A stretch of 64,000 nucleotides of DNA from Amphritea atlantica. GTDB taxonomy: Bacteria > Pseudomonadota > Gammaproteobacteria > Pseudomonadales > Balneatricaceae. The stretch covers positions 124,001 to 188,000 of the forward strand of contig NZ_JAHKQE010000009.1 of assembly GCF_018860855.1 (NCBI RefSeq), read 5' to 3'. A program made the position numbers and the translations under genes. This document shows, in pieces, positions 1-9,011 of the stretch (position 1 is its first letter; each line of letters starts with the position of its first letter). Under the pieces are notes generated by a model. That model was given only the letters and a program-made list of their open reading frames with translations, made no database searches and was not told the DNA's origin.

Positions 1-1294
1 CAATCGCTGACAAGCGATGCCGCCCCCACAGACTAGCCATCGTCGCGAGATGAGGAATCGGTAATAGACGCTCAATATCCAATGATTGGCTGAGCTTATA
101 AGGCTGTTCAGGATTAATAAGACGGTCCAATCGTCCTTTTGATGTCCACAACGCCAGCTTCCAGATCAACTCATCCCTGTTTATGATCGTCGTCTGCGGG
201 CTAACCACACTCGAAGCATCGGCCTCAAGATCAGGCCGCACGTTCAACGTTAACTCTTGATAACCAAAGCGTGTTAGTGCGAGTGGTATCAAAAGGTCAT
301 CACTAAAATCAAAGAGAAACTGTTGAGATTCAGGCAGATAAGCTAACGTCCCCGGTAATCCGACAACCTCAACGGGTAAGCGACGTGCTTTAACCTCGTT
401 TATGACCTCCAGCAAAATAGCCAACAGAGTAGAATCTTTTTTAAAGAACACTCGACGGCGCTGGTCAGGTTCATTTAGATTTATATCGGGCGCGTTACCG
501 CAGCACTCATATACCATCTGATAGGTTAATTTCGCTTTATTATTAGCCGAAATATCATCCGTTTTTTCATCTTCGATATTATCGTCAAGCGTCGGTGCTG
601 TTGTCGCTGTTGTTGCTGTTGCTGTTGCTGCTGCTGCTGCTGTTGCTATGGAGGAGGTTTCAGTCTCGGTCGTTGCCGGTATTAATGTTTGATGATCGCT
701 GCTTGAGGAGGACGCTAAGCTAACGGGTTCATAGTGCTCATCATGGCCGCTAATGCTCGCTTTACTGCTGGTATCATCCTGATTTAATTGAAAACGCTGA
801 CGTACATCTGCAGAGCTGAGTGCACGATCGCTACTGCTCGCGCGATATTCGGCAATCGCCTGACGTTCAGCGGCTAAACGTTTCTGATACGCTTGAAATG
901 CTTTTTCACCTTCGCTGCTCACACTCTGACGCAGGCTGTGCTGCTGAGTGTCGGGAGCGAACTGATCGACAGCCTGTTGAATCGCTTTTATCAGTCGCTT
1001 TCCCTCAAGGGGTTTACGCAAGGTGATAAATTCTGAGAACTGCTGCTCAGTGGCGGTTACGGCAACAATTGGGCGCTGACCACGACACTCCTCAATCAAT
1101 GGCTTAACCGTCGGATGCTCCATATCAAAAATGACGACATCAGCGCGATCCGCCGGCACCAGAGCATAGCTCTGCTGATGCTGCATAAAAAACAGCTCTA
1201 TCGCAGTTTTCGATTGCAACTCAAAGCCGACAACACTCAGCTGAAGAACGCTGCTGCCTGTCCGCTTAGCCAATTTGATATGAGATACCCCCAC
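1..1294 (-). CDS. receiver-like protein, C-terminus beyond left edge
   Basis: An open frame without a stop runs from a GTG at 1294 to the left edge (about 431 codons), so the 3' end is missing. An in-frame TAA lies just upstream, and GGAGTGGGG sits about 5 nt before the GTG. Residues about 1-105 read like a response-regulator receiver fold: a beta strand ending DVVIFDME at the phosphoacceptor position, then PIVAVTA and LRKPLEGKRL (the K-P pair of receivers). A Gln-rich helical stretch follows, then an Ala/Thr linker, then a C-terminal domain I do not recognise (motif ELIWKLALWTSKGRL). No DNA-binding, GGDEF or EAL motif is visible. It lies 40 nt downstream of the 1335-1787 gene and is probably co-transcribed with it. 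Receiver fold: moderate confidence; role unknown. Confidence 0.7.
   Translation of the reverse strand, partial: MGVSHIKLAKRTGSSVLQLSVVGFELQSKTAIELFFMQHQQSYALVPADRADVVIFDMEHPTVKPLIEECRGQRPIVAVTATEQQFSEFITLRKPLEGKRLIKAIQQAVDQFAPDTQQHSLRQSVSSEGEKAFQAYQKRLAAERQAIAEYRASSSDRALSSADVRQRFQLNQDDTSSKASISGHDEHYEPVSLASSSSSDHQTLIPATTETETSSIATAAAAATATATTATTAPTLDDNIEDEKTDDISANNKAKLTYQMVYECCGNAPDINLNEPDQRRRVFFKKDSTLLAILLEVINEVKARRLPVEVVGLPGTLAYLPESQQFLFDFSDDLLIPLALTRFGYQELTLNVRPDLEADASSVVSPQTTIINRDELIWKLALWTSKGRLDRLINPEQPYKLSQSLDIERLLPIPHLATMASLWGRHRLSAI
595..647. repeat. GCA/ACA trinucleotide run in coding sequence
   Basis: An imperfect trinucleotide run, read on the minus strand as GCA and ACA codons, encodes an Ala/Thr tract inside the receiver-like gene. 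It separates the N-terminal from the C-terminal domain. Whole-codon slippage would change only linker length, so it may vary between strains. Confidence 0.75.
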
Positions 1295-1334
1295 GACTGC
1301 CCCACTCCGTTAAGCCAGAAATAGAAAATTCAAA

Positions 1335-1787
1335 TTAATGAAGCGAAAAATTACCGTTGCAAAGCACCGACTTCTGTTTATTGAGCTGCAAGAGTTTTCG
1401 TTTCTCACCCTGCCCCAAAATATCGTTAAACACAGAGAGATCCTCTTCACGTAACAGTGACGCTCCCTGCTCTAATAAACGAACTTTCAGGCCCTTACCG
1501 CGCTCATCAAGGGTTATAAACAGATCGATCAACGCACCGATCAGTTCGTCTGCCTCATGACATAAGATAGCAAGATAAACCCTCTGCACCTGATGCCGAA
1601 GGTTATTGGGATTAGCCGCCACTAAACGATTATAGTGATTCAGCAGTATCGACTTGTGAGGCCCGTCATAGATCAACCCTTTACCTTCTAGGGCAACAAA
1701 GAGAGTCTCGATATTCAGGGCATTAGGCCCTTCAAGCTCAGCGTTTAGTTCCCAGCCAGAAACGGCGGCCCAAATAGGTGAATTCAC
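1335..1787 (-). CDS. hypothetical protein, 150 aa
   Basis: The frame starts at GTG 1787, preceded by AGAGGACAGG, and encodes a mostly helical soluble protein. No signal peptide, membrane segment or catalytic motif is visible. I do not recognise the family. The middle (roughly residues 40-120) has a helix-repeat feel, with phrases such as NHYNRLVAANPNN and VRLLEQGASLL, but I cannot call TPRs. It lies 40 nt upstream of the receiver-like gene, and both use GTG starts, which suggests a two-gene unit with linked function. It is transcribed divergently from acnB across a roughly 420-bp spacer. Confidence 0.7.
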   Translation of the reverse strand: MNSPIWAAVSGWELNAELEGPNALNIETLFVALEGKGLIYDGPHKSILLNHYNRLVAANPNNLRHQVQRVYLAILCHEADELIGALIDLFITLDERGKGLKVRLLEQGASLLREEDLSVFNDILGQGEKRKLLQLNKQKSVLCNGNFSLH

Positions 1788-1947
1788 AAGCCTGTCCTCT
1801 TACTACTTAGATTAATCAGATCCGGATAACGTGCACAACAACCGGACTAACCCGATAGCAAACGATAACGCTAAATGAAACGTGTTAGTAAATGCAGCCA
1901 TCAAAATCTGATTGACTATTGAGGCATGATACATAAATCAATACCCC

Positions 1948-1985
1948 TTGACTCAGGATAGCGAGGTAACTTTGATCTACATCAT
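1948..1985 (+). promoter_or_regulatory. candidate acnB promoter with FNR/ANR-like box
   Basis: TTGACT at 1948-1953 is followed 17 nt later by TTTGAT (1971-1976), a weak sigma-70 pair pointing at acnB. Overlapping the -10 is TTGAT-CTAC-ATCAT (1972-1985), which differs from the FNR/ANR consensus TTGAT-N4-ATCAA at one base. FNR-type control of TCA-cycle genes would make sense, but this rests on motif matching alone. Apart from this, the spacer 1788-2211 holds nothing else I can name. Confidence 0.35.
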
Positions 1986-2211
1986 GAAGTGAAAATTTCG
2001 AAACCTTTCGTTAATACATTCACTTAGGCCCACCACGGGTCTGACTAAACAGAAAGTATTAGCAGCAAAGCGCCTATCAATCTTAACTATACAACCGGTT
2101 TAGGCTAGAATTTACCACGCCAATTTAAGATCGACGTGATCAATGTCGATCGACTGCCAGATCGTCACACACAAGTACCCTCTGGTAGAGATAACAGATG
2201 AGGTGTATATC

Positions 2212-4806
2212 GTGCTTAAAGCTTACCGTAAACATGTAGAAGAACGCGCCCAAGAAGGCGTGCCAGCCAAACCGCTTGATGCAGATCAAACCGCGGCACT
2301 GGTTGAGTTGTTGAAGAATCCGCCCGCTGGCGAAGAAGCATTTATTCTAGAACTGCTTGAAAACCGCGTTCCCGCTGGTGTTGACCAAGCAGCTTACGTT
2401 AAAGCAGGCTTCTTGGCCGCTATCGCTAAGGGCGAAGCCGTATCCCCACTGATCGACAAAGTTAAAGCCGTTGAGTTACTCGGTACGATGCTGGGTGGTT
2501 ACAACATCCAACCATTGATTGCGGCACTGGATGAAGATGCCTTAGCACCCACGGCGGTTAAAGCGCTGTCTCACACGCTACTGATGTTTGACGCGTTCCA
2601 TGATGTCAAAGATAAAGCTGATGCCGGCAACGCCTTTGCAAAACAAATTATGGAATCATGGGCGGCCGGCGAATGGTTTACAGCTAAGCCAGAGCTGCCA
2701 GAGAAAATCACCGTCACCGTCTTTAAAGTCACAGGCGAAACCAACACCGACGATCTGTCGCCCGCCCCAGATGCCTTCACCCGTCCTGACATTCCACTGC
2801 ATGCTAACGCAATGCTGAAAATGGAACGTGATGGTATCGAGCCTGTCGCGCCTGGCAGTGTTGGTCCCCTAAAACAAATTGAAGAAGTTAAAGCCAAAGG
2901 TCATCCGGTTGCTTATGTCGGTGATGTCGTTGGTACCGGTTCTTCCCGTAAATCAGCGACCAACTCTGTATTGTGGTTCTTCGGCGACGATATTCCACAC
3001 GTACCGAATAAACGTGCTGGCGGTTACTGCTTCGGTGGCAAGATTGCACCTATTTTCTTCAACACCATGGAAGATGCTGGCGCTCTGCCGATCGAAATGG
3101 ATGTTGAAAAAATGAACATGGGCGACGTCATCGACGTTTACCCTTACGAAGGGGTGGCTAAAAACGCTGAAACCGGCGAACTGCTGTGCGAATTCAGCCT
3201 GAAAACACCGGTTATTCTAGATGAAGTTCGTGCCGGCGGCCGTATTCCTCTGATCATTGGTCGCGGCTTGACTGAACGTGCCCGTGAAGCACTGGGTCTA
3301 GGCCCCGTTGATCTGTTCCGCAAACCCGTACAACCAGAAGATACCGGCAAAGGTTTCTCTCTGGCACAGAAAATGGTGGGTAAAGCCTGCGGCGTTGATG
3401 GCGTCCGTCCTGGTACCTACTGCGAACCTAAGATGACAACCGTGGGTTCTCAGGATACCACCGGGCCTATGACCCGTGACGAACTGAAAGATCTCGCTTG
3501 CTTAGGCTTCTCCGCGGACCTAACCATGCAGTCTTTCTGTCACACGGCGGCTTATCCTAAGCCAGTCGACGTTCAGACTCACCATACCCTGCCTGATTTC
3601 ATCATGAATCGCGGCGGTGTTTCACTGCGTCCTGGTGACGGTGTCATTCACTCTTGGCTGAACCGCATGCTGCTGCCTGACACTGTGGGTACTGGTGGTG
3701 ATTCTCACACCCGTTTCCCAATCGGTATCTCTTTCCCTGCAGGTTCTGGTCTGGTTGCCTTCGCTGCGGCGACCGGTGTGATGCCGCTGGATATGCCTGA
3801 GTCTGTCTTGGTTCGCTTTAAAGGCACCACCCTACAGCCTGGCGTTACCCTGCGCGACTTAGTTAACGCCATCCCTTACTACGCCATCAAGCAGGGTCTG
3901 CTGACCGTTGCTAAAGCCGGTAAGAAAAATATCTTCTCCGGTCGCATTCTTGAAATTGAAGGTCTACCAGATCTGAAAGTTGAGCAGGCATTCGAGCTGT
4001 CTGACTCTGCCGCAGAACGTTCCGCCGCCGCGTGTTCGATCAAGCTAGGCGAAGCACCGATCAAAGAATACCTCAACTCTAACATCACCATGCTGAAGTG
4101 GATGATCTCTGAAGGTTACGGCGATCCGCGCACCATTGAGCGTCGTATTAACGGTATGGAAGCCTGGCTGGCTAACCCAGAACTGATGGAAGCTGATGCC
4201 GATGCCGATTATGCAGCGGTCATTGAAATCAATCTGGATGACGTTAAAGAGCCTATCTTGGCCTGCCCTAACGATCCTGATGACGTTAAATTGCTGTCTG
4301 AAGTTGCTGGCACACATATCGATGAGGTCTTCATCGGTTCATGTATGACTAACATCGGTCACTTCCGCGCTGCGGGTAAACTGCTAGAAGCATCTGGCGC
4401 GACCATCCCAACCCGTATGTGGATTGCACCACCCACCAAAATGGATGCCGCTCAGTTAACTGAAGAGGGTTACTACAACATCTTTGGTAGAGCCGGTGCG
4501 CGTATCGAAATGCCGGGTTGCTCCCTGTGTATGGGTAACCAAGCACGTGTAGGTGATAACACCACGGTTGTTTCAACCTCTACCCGTAACTTCCCTAACC
4601 GTTTGGGTAATGGCGCTAACGTCTACCTCTCTTCTGCTGAACTGGCCGCGGTAGCCGCTCTGCTGGGCAGAATCCCAACCGTTGAGGAATACATGAGTTA
4701 TGCGACTAAGATCGACAGTATGGCGGCCGATGTTTACCGCTACCTGAACTTCGATCAAATCGAATCCTATATCGATAAAGCATCAAATGTTATCGTTACG
4801 GCTTAA
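2212..4806 (+). CDS. acnB: aconitate hydratase B
   Basis: AcnB interconverts citrate and isocitrate in the TCA cycle; the enterobacterial enzyme also dehydrates 2-methylisocitrate. I chose the GTG at 2212, preceded by GAGGTG at 2200-2205, over the ATG at 2143: the extra 23 residues match nothing in the family, and from the GTG the protein (864 aa) aligns with E. coli AcnB from YRKHV onward. The 4Fe-4S ligands then fall at Cys711 (GSCMTN), Cys770 and Cys773 (GCSLCMGN), one more than the E. coli positions. The order is the AcnB one: helical HEAT-like domain, swivelling domain ([12 protein letters not shown] about residue 240), then the catalytic domain. It is the canonical proteobacterial type. 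A strong terminator follows. Confidence 0.97.
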   Translation: MLKAYRKHVEERAQEGVPAKPLDADQTAALVELLKNPPAGEEAFILELLENRVPAGVDQAAYVKAGFLAAIAKGEAVSPLIDKVKAVELLGTMLGGYNIQPLIAALDEDALAPTAVKALSHTLLMFDAFHDVKDKADAGNAFAKQIMESWAAGEWFTAKPELPEKITVTVFKVTGETNTDDLSPAPDAFTRPDIPLHANAMLKMERDGIEPVAPGSVGPLKQIEEVKAKGHPVAYVGDVVGTGSSRKSATNSVLWFFGDDIPHVPNKRAGGYCFGGKIAPIFFNTMEDAGALPIEMDVEKMNMGDVIDVYPYEGVAKNAETGELLCEFSLKTPVILDEVRAGGRIPLIIGRGLTERAREALGLGPVDLFRKPVQPEDTGKGFSLAQKMVGKACGVDGVRPGTYCEPKMTTVGSQDTTGPMTRDELKDLACLGFSADLTMQSFCHTAAYPKPVDVQTHHTLPDFIMNRGGVSLRPGDGVIHSWLNRMLLPDTVGTGGDSHTRFPIGISFPAGSGLVAFAAATGVMPLDMPESVLVRFKGTTLQPGVTLRDLVNAIPYYAIKQGLLTVAKAGKKNIFSGRILEIEGLPDLKVEQAFELSDSAAERSAAACSIKLGEAPIKEYLNSNITMLKWMISEGYGDPRTIERRINGMEAWLANPELMEADADADYAAVIEINLDDVKEPILACPNDPDDVKLLSEVAGTHIDEVFIGSCMTNIGHFRAAGKLLEASGATIPTRMWIAPPTKMDAAQLTEEGYYNIFGRAGARIEMPGCSLCMGNQARVGDNTTVVSTSTRNFPNRLGNGANVYLSSAELAAVAALLGRIPTVEEYMSYATKIDSMAADVYRYLNFDQIESYIDKASNVIVTA

Positions 4807-4888
4807 CCGTTAAATTACCGGCTACAACCCTTCGGTTGCCTCAATGCTGTTCACTTAAGCATTGAGCGATAAAAGGGTTTAATCAAAA

Positions 4889-4920
4889 ATCCGATGTTGA
4901 TATCAGCATCGGATTTTTTT
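4889..4920 (+). terminator. acnB terminator
   Basis: ATCCGATG (4889-4896) pairs with CATCGGAT (4907-4914). The loop TTGATATCAG can partly pair with itself, and a run of T's follows. This is a typical rho-independent terminator about 85 bp after the acnB stop. Confidence 0.85.
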
Positions 4921-5267
4921 ATGTCCGCACGGCAACGCCTGATCGCTAAACGACGTTACTGAGACCCACTCTCTTCGAATCACAACCTATCGCATGATTA
5001 TTTCGTTATTAAGCGACTGGGTAGAGGCGACGCACCGTTACGAAGCAAAGACCGAGATTAACTTAGAGCAGACAGATACCGCGCTAAAACCGTTCACCAG
5101 ACTATAGCGATAAAAGTCATCGTCATATCGTCATGGATGATGCACAACCCGCATCAGACACAGGGTGACGATCGGAACAGATTCATGCCGCAGTACGTTT
5201 GGTATAAAGCGCGGCTAACCCGCTTTTAGTCCGCTAGATTCATAATGAAAAGCCAACCTGCAGGCAT
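4921..5267. other. intergenic, convergent acnB / acnB-like, no gene seen
   Basis: This stretch lies between the terminators of two convergent aconitase genes. I see no reading frame with a ribosome-binding site, no structured RNA and no recognisable gene remnant in it. Confidence 0.6.
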
Positions 5268-5297
5268 AAAAAAGCCCTGAAGGATCAGGGCTTTTTT
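5268..5297 (-). terminator. terminator of acnB-like gene
   Basis: GCCCTGA (5274-5280) pairs with TCAGGGC (5285-5291) around a 4-nt loop. A6 on one side and T6 on the other let it work in both directions. It sits about 20 bp beyond the minus-strand stop at 5317. Confidence 0.9.
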
Positions 5298-5316
5298 GTT
5301 AGCACATTATCAGTAA

Positions 5317-8109
5317 TTAGATACGTGCAGCAGGAATAGTATGCGCAACACTCAAGTCATTAGTCGGCGGCGTGAACGTAGTCAGATCGATACCCTCAAC
5401 CGCTTCTTTGTACTCTTCCAGTGTTGGGAAGCGACCTAGGACACAAGACAGCACAACCATTGGGGTAGAACCCAACAACGACTCACCTTTCTTCCCTTCA
5501 GCATCTTCAACAACACGGCCCTGGAACAGACGGGTAGAGGTCGCCAGAACGGTGTCACCCGGTTCTGCTTTTTCTTGGTTACCCATACACAGGTTACATC
5601 CAGGACGTTCCAAGTACATAATATTTTCGTACTTGGTACGTGCAGCTTCTTTTGGATGCGCGTCAGAGAATTCAAAGCCAGCGAATTTCTCCAGCAGCTC
5701 CCAATCACCTTCGGCTTTCAGTTCGTCAACGATGTTGTAAGTCGGTGGCGCAACAACCAATGGCGCTTTAAAGGTAACAGGACCTTTCTTCTCTAGGTTA
5801 CGCAGCATCGCAGCGATGATCTGCATATCGCCTTTGTGAACCATACAAGAACCAACGAAGCCCAGATCAACTTTACGGCCATCGTAGTATGAAGCAGGAC
5901 GAATCACATCGTGGGTGTAACGCTTAGAAACGTCTTCGTTGTTAACGTCTGGGTCAGCAATCATTGGTTCATTGATGACGTCTAGATCAACAACAAGTTC
6001 AGCATAGTACTTAGCGTTGTCATCTGGAGCCAGCGCAGGCGCTTCGCCGGATTTCACTTCAGCGATACGCTTGTCTGCTAGGTCGATCAGACCTTGCAGC
6101 ATAGCCGCTGCGTTATCCATACCTTTGTCGATCATGATTTGGATACGGGACTTAGCCAATTCCAGAGACTTGATCAGCGTGTCGTCATTAGAGATACAGA
6201 TAGACGCTTTCGCTTTCATTTCTGCAGTCCAGTCGGTGAAAGTGAAGGCTTGGTCAGCCAACAGCGTACCGATCTGTACTTCGATAACACGACCCTGGAA
6301 TACGTTTTCGCCACCGAACGTCTTCAGCATTTGTGCTTGAGTCGCATGGACGATGTCACGGAAATCCATGTGAGGCTGCATCTTACCTTTGAAGGTAACC
6401 TTCACAGACTCTGGGATTGGCATTGCTGCTTCACCTGTCGCCAGTGCGATCGCAACCGTACCGGAGTCAGCACCGAACGCAACACCTTTAGACATACGGG
6501 TGTGAGAGTCACCACCGATGATGATTGCGCGGTCGTCAACGGTAATGTCATTCAGTACTTTATGAATAACGTCAGTCATTGAGAGGTAAACATGTTTCGG
6601 ATCACGTGCTGTGATAACACCGAACGCGTTCATGAACGCCATCAGCTTAGGCGTGTTTGCCTTCGCTTTGTTATCCCATACAGATGCGGTGTGACAACCG
6701 GATTGGAAAGCACCATCTACGCTGGTAGAGATAGTAGAAGCGGCCATCGCTTCCAGTTCCTGACAGGTCATAGGACCGGTCGTATCCTGAGAACCGACGA
6801 TGTTCACTTTAACCCGAACATCCGAACCGGTATGCAAAGGCGTCTTAGAGGTAACGCCCACTGCGTTGCGGTTGAAGATCTTTTCAACAGCCGTCAGGCC
6901 CTGCCCTTCGATAGAGATCTCTTTAGATTGTGCGTACACAGCTGGCGCTTCAACACCCAAGGTTTCAGCTGCGAACGTTTGCAGCTTCTTACCGAAGGTG
7001 ACCGCGTAAGATCCACCCGCTTTCATGAATTCCACTTTTTGCGGCGTGAAAGCATCAGAGATATCAACCAGCTCTTGGTCGCCGTTGTACAGCTTCTTCG
7101 CTTTAGTATCGATGGTCAGAACGGTACCTGTCGCTACTGAATAGGCTTGTTCCAGAACAGGGTCGCCGCTTTCGTTACGAACAACTTCGCCGTTAGCATC
7201 GGTTTTCTTAACCCAGTTTTTTAGATCTAGACCGATACCACCGGTTACACCAACAGTCGTCAGGAAGATAGGCGCGATACCGTTAGTACCCGCAACGACC
7301 GGACGGTTGTTGATGAATGGGATGTATGGAGAGGTTTTTTCACCGGCCCACAGTGCAACGTTGTTAACACCCGACATACGGGAAGAGCCTACACCCATGG
7401 TGCCTTTTTCAGCGATCAACATCACTTTAGCATCAGGGTTTTGCTTGCCCATCTCAGCGATTTCTTGCTGAGCTTCTGGGGAGATCATGCACAGGCCGTG
7501 TAGTTCACGGTCAGCACGCGAGTGAGATTGATTACCCGGAGATAATAAATCAGTAGAGATATCACCCTCAGCAGCGATGTAGGTAATAACCTTAATTTTT
7601 TCTGGGATGTCATCCAGCTTGGTGAAGAACTCAGCTTTTGAGTAACTTTCTAAAAGCTCTTTAGCGATGGCGTTGCCCGCTTTGAAAGCGTCAGCCAGGC
7701 GAGCGTAGTCTGCATCGTACAGGAATACCTGAGACTTCAGCACTTCACCGGCAGCCGCCGCCTGAGCATCGTCAGACAACGCGATATCCAGCAGCACTTC
7801 AACAGAAGGACCGCCTTTCATGTGAGATAGTTGCTCAAGCGCAAACTCAGGAGAGATCTCTGCAACCGTTTCTTTACCCAGAGCGATGTCTTTCAGAAAA
7901 GCCGCTTTAACGACAGCCGCTGGAGTCGTACCCGGTAGCGTGTTGTAGATGAAGAAGTTTAAAGATGCTTCGCGATGCTCATTACCAACGTCTTTAATCT
8001 GGGCAATGATTTCAGACAGTAGCTCAGCGCTATCAATCGGTTTGGGATGCAGGCCAAGGTCGTTTTTACGAATCTCTATTTCTTCTAGATAGTCAGAGTA
8101 GTAACTCAT
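5317..8109 (-). CDS. second AcnB-class aconitase, Bacteroidetes-like
   Basis: A 930-aa member of the bifunctional aconitate hydratase 2 / 2-methylisocitrate dehydratase family. The domain order is AcnB-like: helical N-terminus, swivelling domain with GVGSSRMSG, catalytic part with GGDSHTRMS. Cluster ligands are Cys755 (GSCMVHKGD), Cys838 and Cys841 (GCNLCMGNQ). It differs greatly from the acnB 500 bp away. Its N-terminus (GLHPKPIDSAELL, FIYNTLPGTT, LSHMKGGPSVEVLL) matches, from memory, the aconitases of Bacteroidetes, which suggests acquisition by transfer. Methionine 1 is followed by SYYSDYLEEIE, as in that group. It has its own promoter region and terminator. The substrate could be citrate or methylisocitrate; no prp genes are nearby. 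Confidence 0.9.
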   Translation of the reverse strand: MSYYSDYLEEIEIRKNDLGLHPKPIDSAELLSEIIAQIKDVGNEHREASLNFFIYNTLPGTTPAAVVKAAFLKDIALGKETVAEISPEFALEQLSHMKGGPSVEVLLDIALSDDAQAAAAGEVLKSQVFLYDADYARLADAFKAGNAIAKELLESYSKAEFFTKLDDIPEKIKVITYIAAEGDISTDLLSPGNQSHSRADRELHGLCMISPEAQQEIAEMGKQNPDAKVMLIAEKGTMGVGSSRMSGVNNVALWAGEKTSPYIPFINNRPVVAGTNGIAPIFLTTVGVTGGIGLDLKNWVKKTDANGEVVRNESGDPVLEQAYSVATGTVLTIDTKAKKLYNGDQELVDISDAFTPQKVEFMKAGGSYAVTFGKKLQTFAAETLGVEAPAVYAQSKEISIEGQGLTAVEKIFNRNAVGVTSKTPLHTGSDVRVKVNIVGSQDTTGPMTCQELEAMAASTISTSVDGAFQSGCHTASVWDNKAKANTPKLMAFMNAFGVITARDPKHVYLSMTDVIHKVLNDITVDDRAIIIGGDSHTRMSKGVAFGADSGTVAIALATGEAAMPIPESVKVTFKGKMQPHMDFRDIVHATQAQMLKTFGGENVFQGRVIEVQIGTLLADQAFTFTDWTAEMKAKASICISNDDTLIKSLELAKSRIQIMIDKGMDNAAAMLQGLIDLADKRIAEVKSGEAPALAPDDNAKYYAELVVDLDVINEPMIADPDVNNEDVSKRYTHDVIRPASYYDGRKVDLGFVGSCMVHKGDMQIIAAMLRNLEKKGPVTFKAPLVVAPPTYNIVDELKAEGDWELLEKFAGFEFSDAHPKEAARTKYENIMYLERPGCNLCMGNQEKAEPGDTVLATSTRLFQGRVVEDAEGKKGESLLGSTPMVVLSCVLGRFPTLEEYKEAVEGIDLTTFTPPTNDLSVAHTIPAARI

Positions 8110-8930
8110 AGCGTCAGGCGTCTCGTCTCAGTTAATTCTAATTATGAATCGGCGACAGATTATAAGGAAAGTTATAAACAGCTCAATAAAAACAATTTAA
8201 ATTGAGCTTATAGTCGATATAAATAAAATAAATAATAGCAAAATTAACGTGTTTCAGATGGTATACATTGGTGGTAGGCATCCATGTTTATTTTGCAAAT
8301 ATGGCAGGCCGTCTTTATTAAGTACATCAATCCATTAGGCGGATACTTAATTTTTAGGGCTGCCAGAGCAGGTCAATCGCCTTCCATTATACAGCGGTTT
8401 AACGGGCTTTTGTCTATGGTGATTTAATCAATCACTCAGACAGCATCGATCATGGCTAGATTCTTGCCCACTTCAGACGCGCTTGATCCGCCGAAACCGT
8501 CGGACACGTCTAGGATAAATATCTCTCTGCCAACATACAGACGATTGTCAGACACTCCCAATGACTCAGGCATAGAACGATTCGCGACAGGCCTAGACGC
8601 AACCTCGCCTCACATTCGCTTGAATTTATCAGGGCACTCGATAGCCCGCTAGCTAGCGTTTATTCAACCGATACCCTTTATTTATTCAGCTGAGCAGTCC
8701 CTAAGCCTGCGTTGTATAAACGCGCTTAGCGCACTGACAACATTCTCAGAATAACCGATCGACACTAGCAAATAGTCTTAGATTGTATGTAATTAAGACA
8801 AAAAAATAGCAATATCCTTGATTTAAGATAACTATCCTCTACTATTGTCGACAATTCTAATAAATCAACAATTTATGTGGCAGGTAATAGCGGTTCGTTT
8901 GACGGTTGAATATATGACGCACAAGGAGCC
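8110..8930. other. intergenic between divergent aconitase genes
   Basis: About 900 bp, AT-rich on the left, separate the divergent acnB-like and acnA genes and must hold both promoters. A loose inverted repeat TTAAGTA...TACTTAA lies near 8318-8350. The open frame at 8452-8652 has no ribosome-binding site, and its low-complexity translation matches nothing, so I do not call it. The hairpin before acnA is listed separately. Confidence 0.55.
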
Positions 8931-8960
8931 CGAGCAGCTTCGACAATGACCGAAGGCTCG
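8931..8960 (+). promoter_or_regulatory. bulged hairpin in acnA leader
   Basis: CGAGC (8931-8935), a 2-nt AG bulge, and CTTCG (8938-8942) pair with CGAAG-GCTCG (8951-8960) around the loop ACAATGAC. This gives a 10-bp bulged stem ending 51 nt before the acnA start. No T-run follows, so it is not a terminator. A leader control element is possible, since aconitase apo-proteins bind RNA, but the animal IRE loop is absent. Confidence 0.4.
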
Positions 8961-9011
8961 TGCCAAAAAAGTTATAGGTTCTAAACGTCCCATCTGCGTG
9001 AGGTATAAAAT

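Noticed and set aside
2143-2211. ATG 2143 as acnB start
   Set aside because: The added 23 residues have no counterpart, and GTG 2212 puts the cluster cysteines at the expected positions.
8452-8652. 66-codon plus-strand frame between the aconitase genes
   Set aside because: No ribosome-binding site, low-complexity translation, no recognisable motif.
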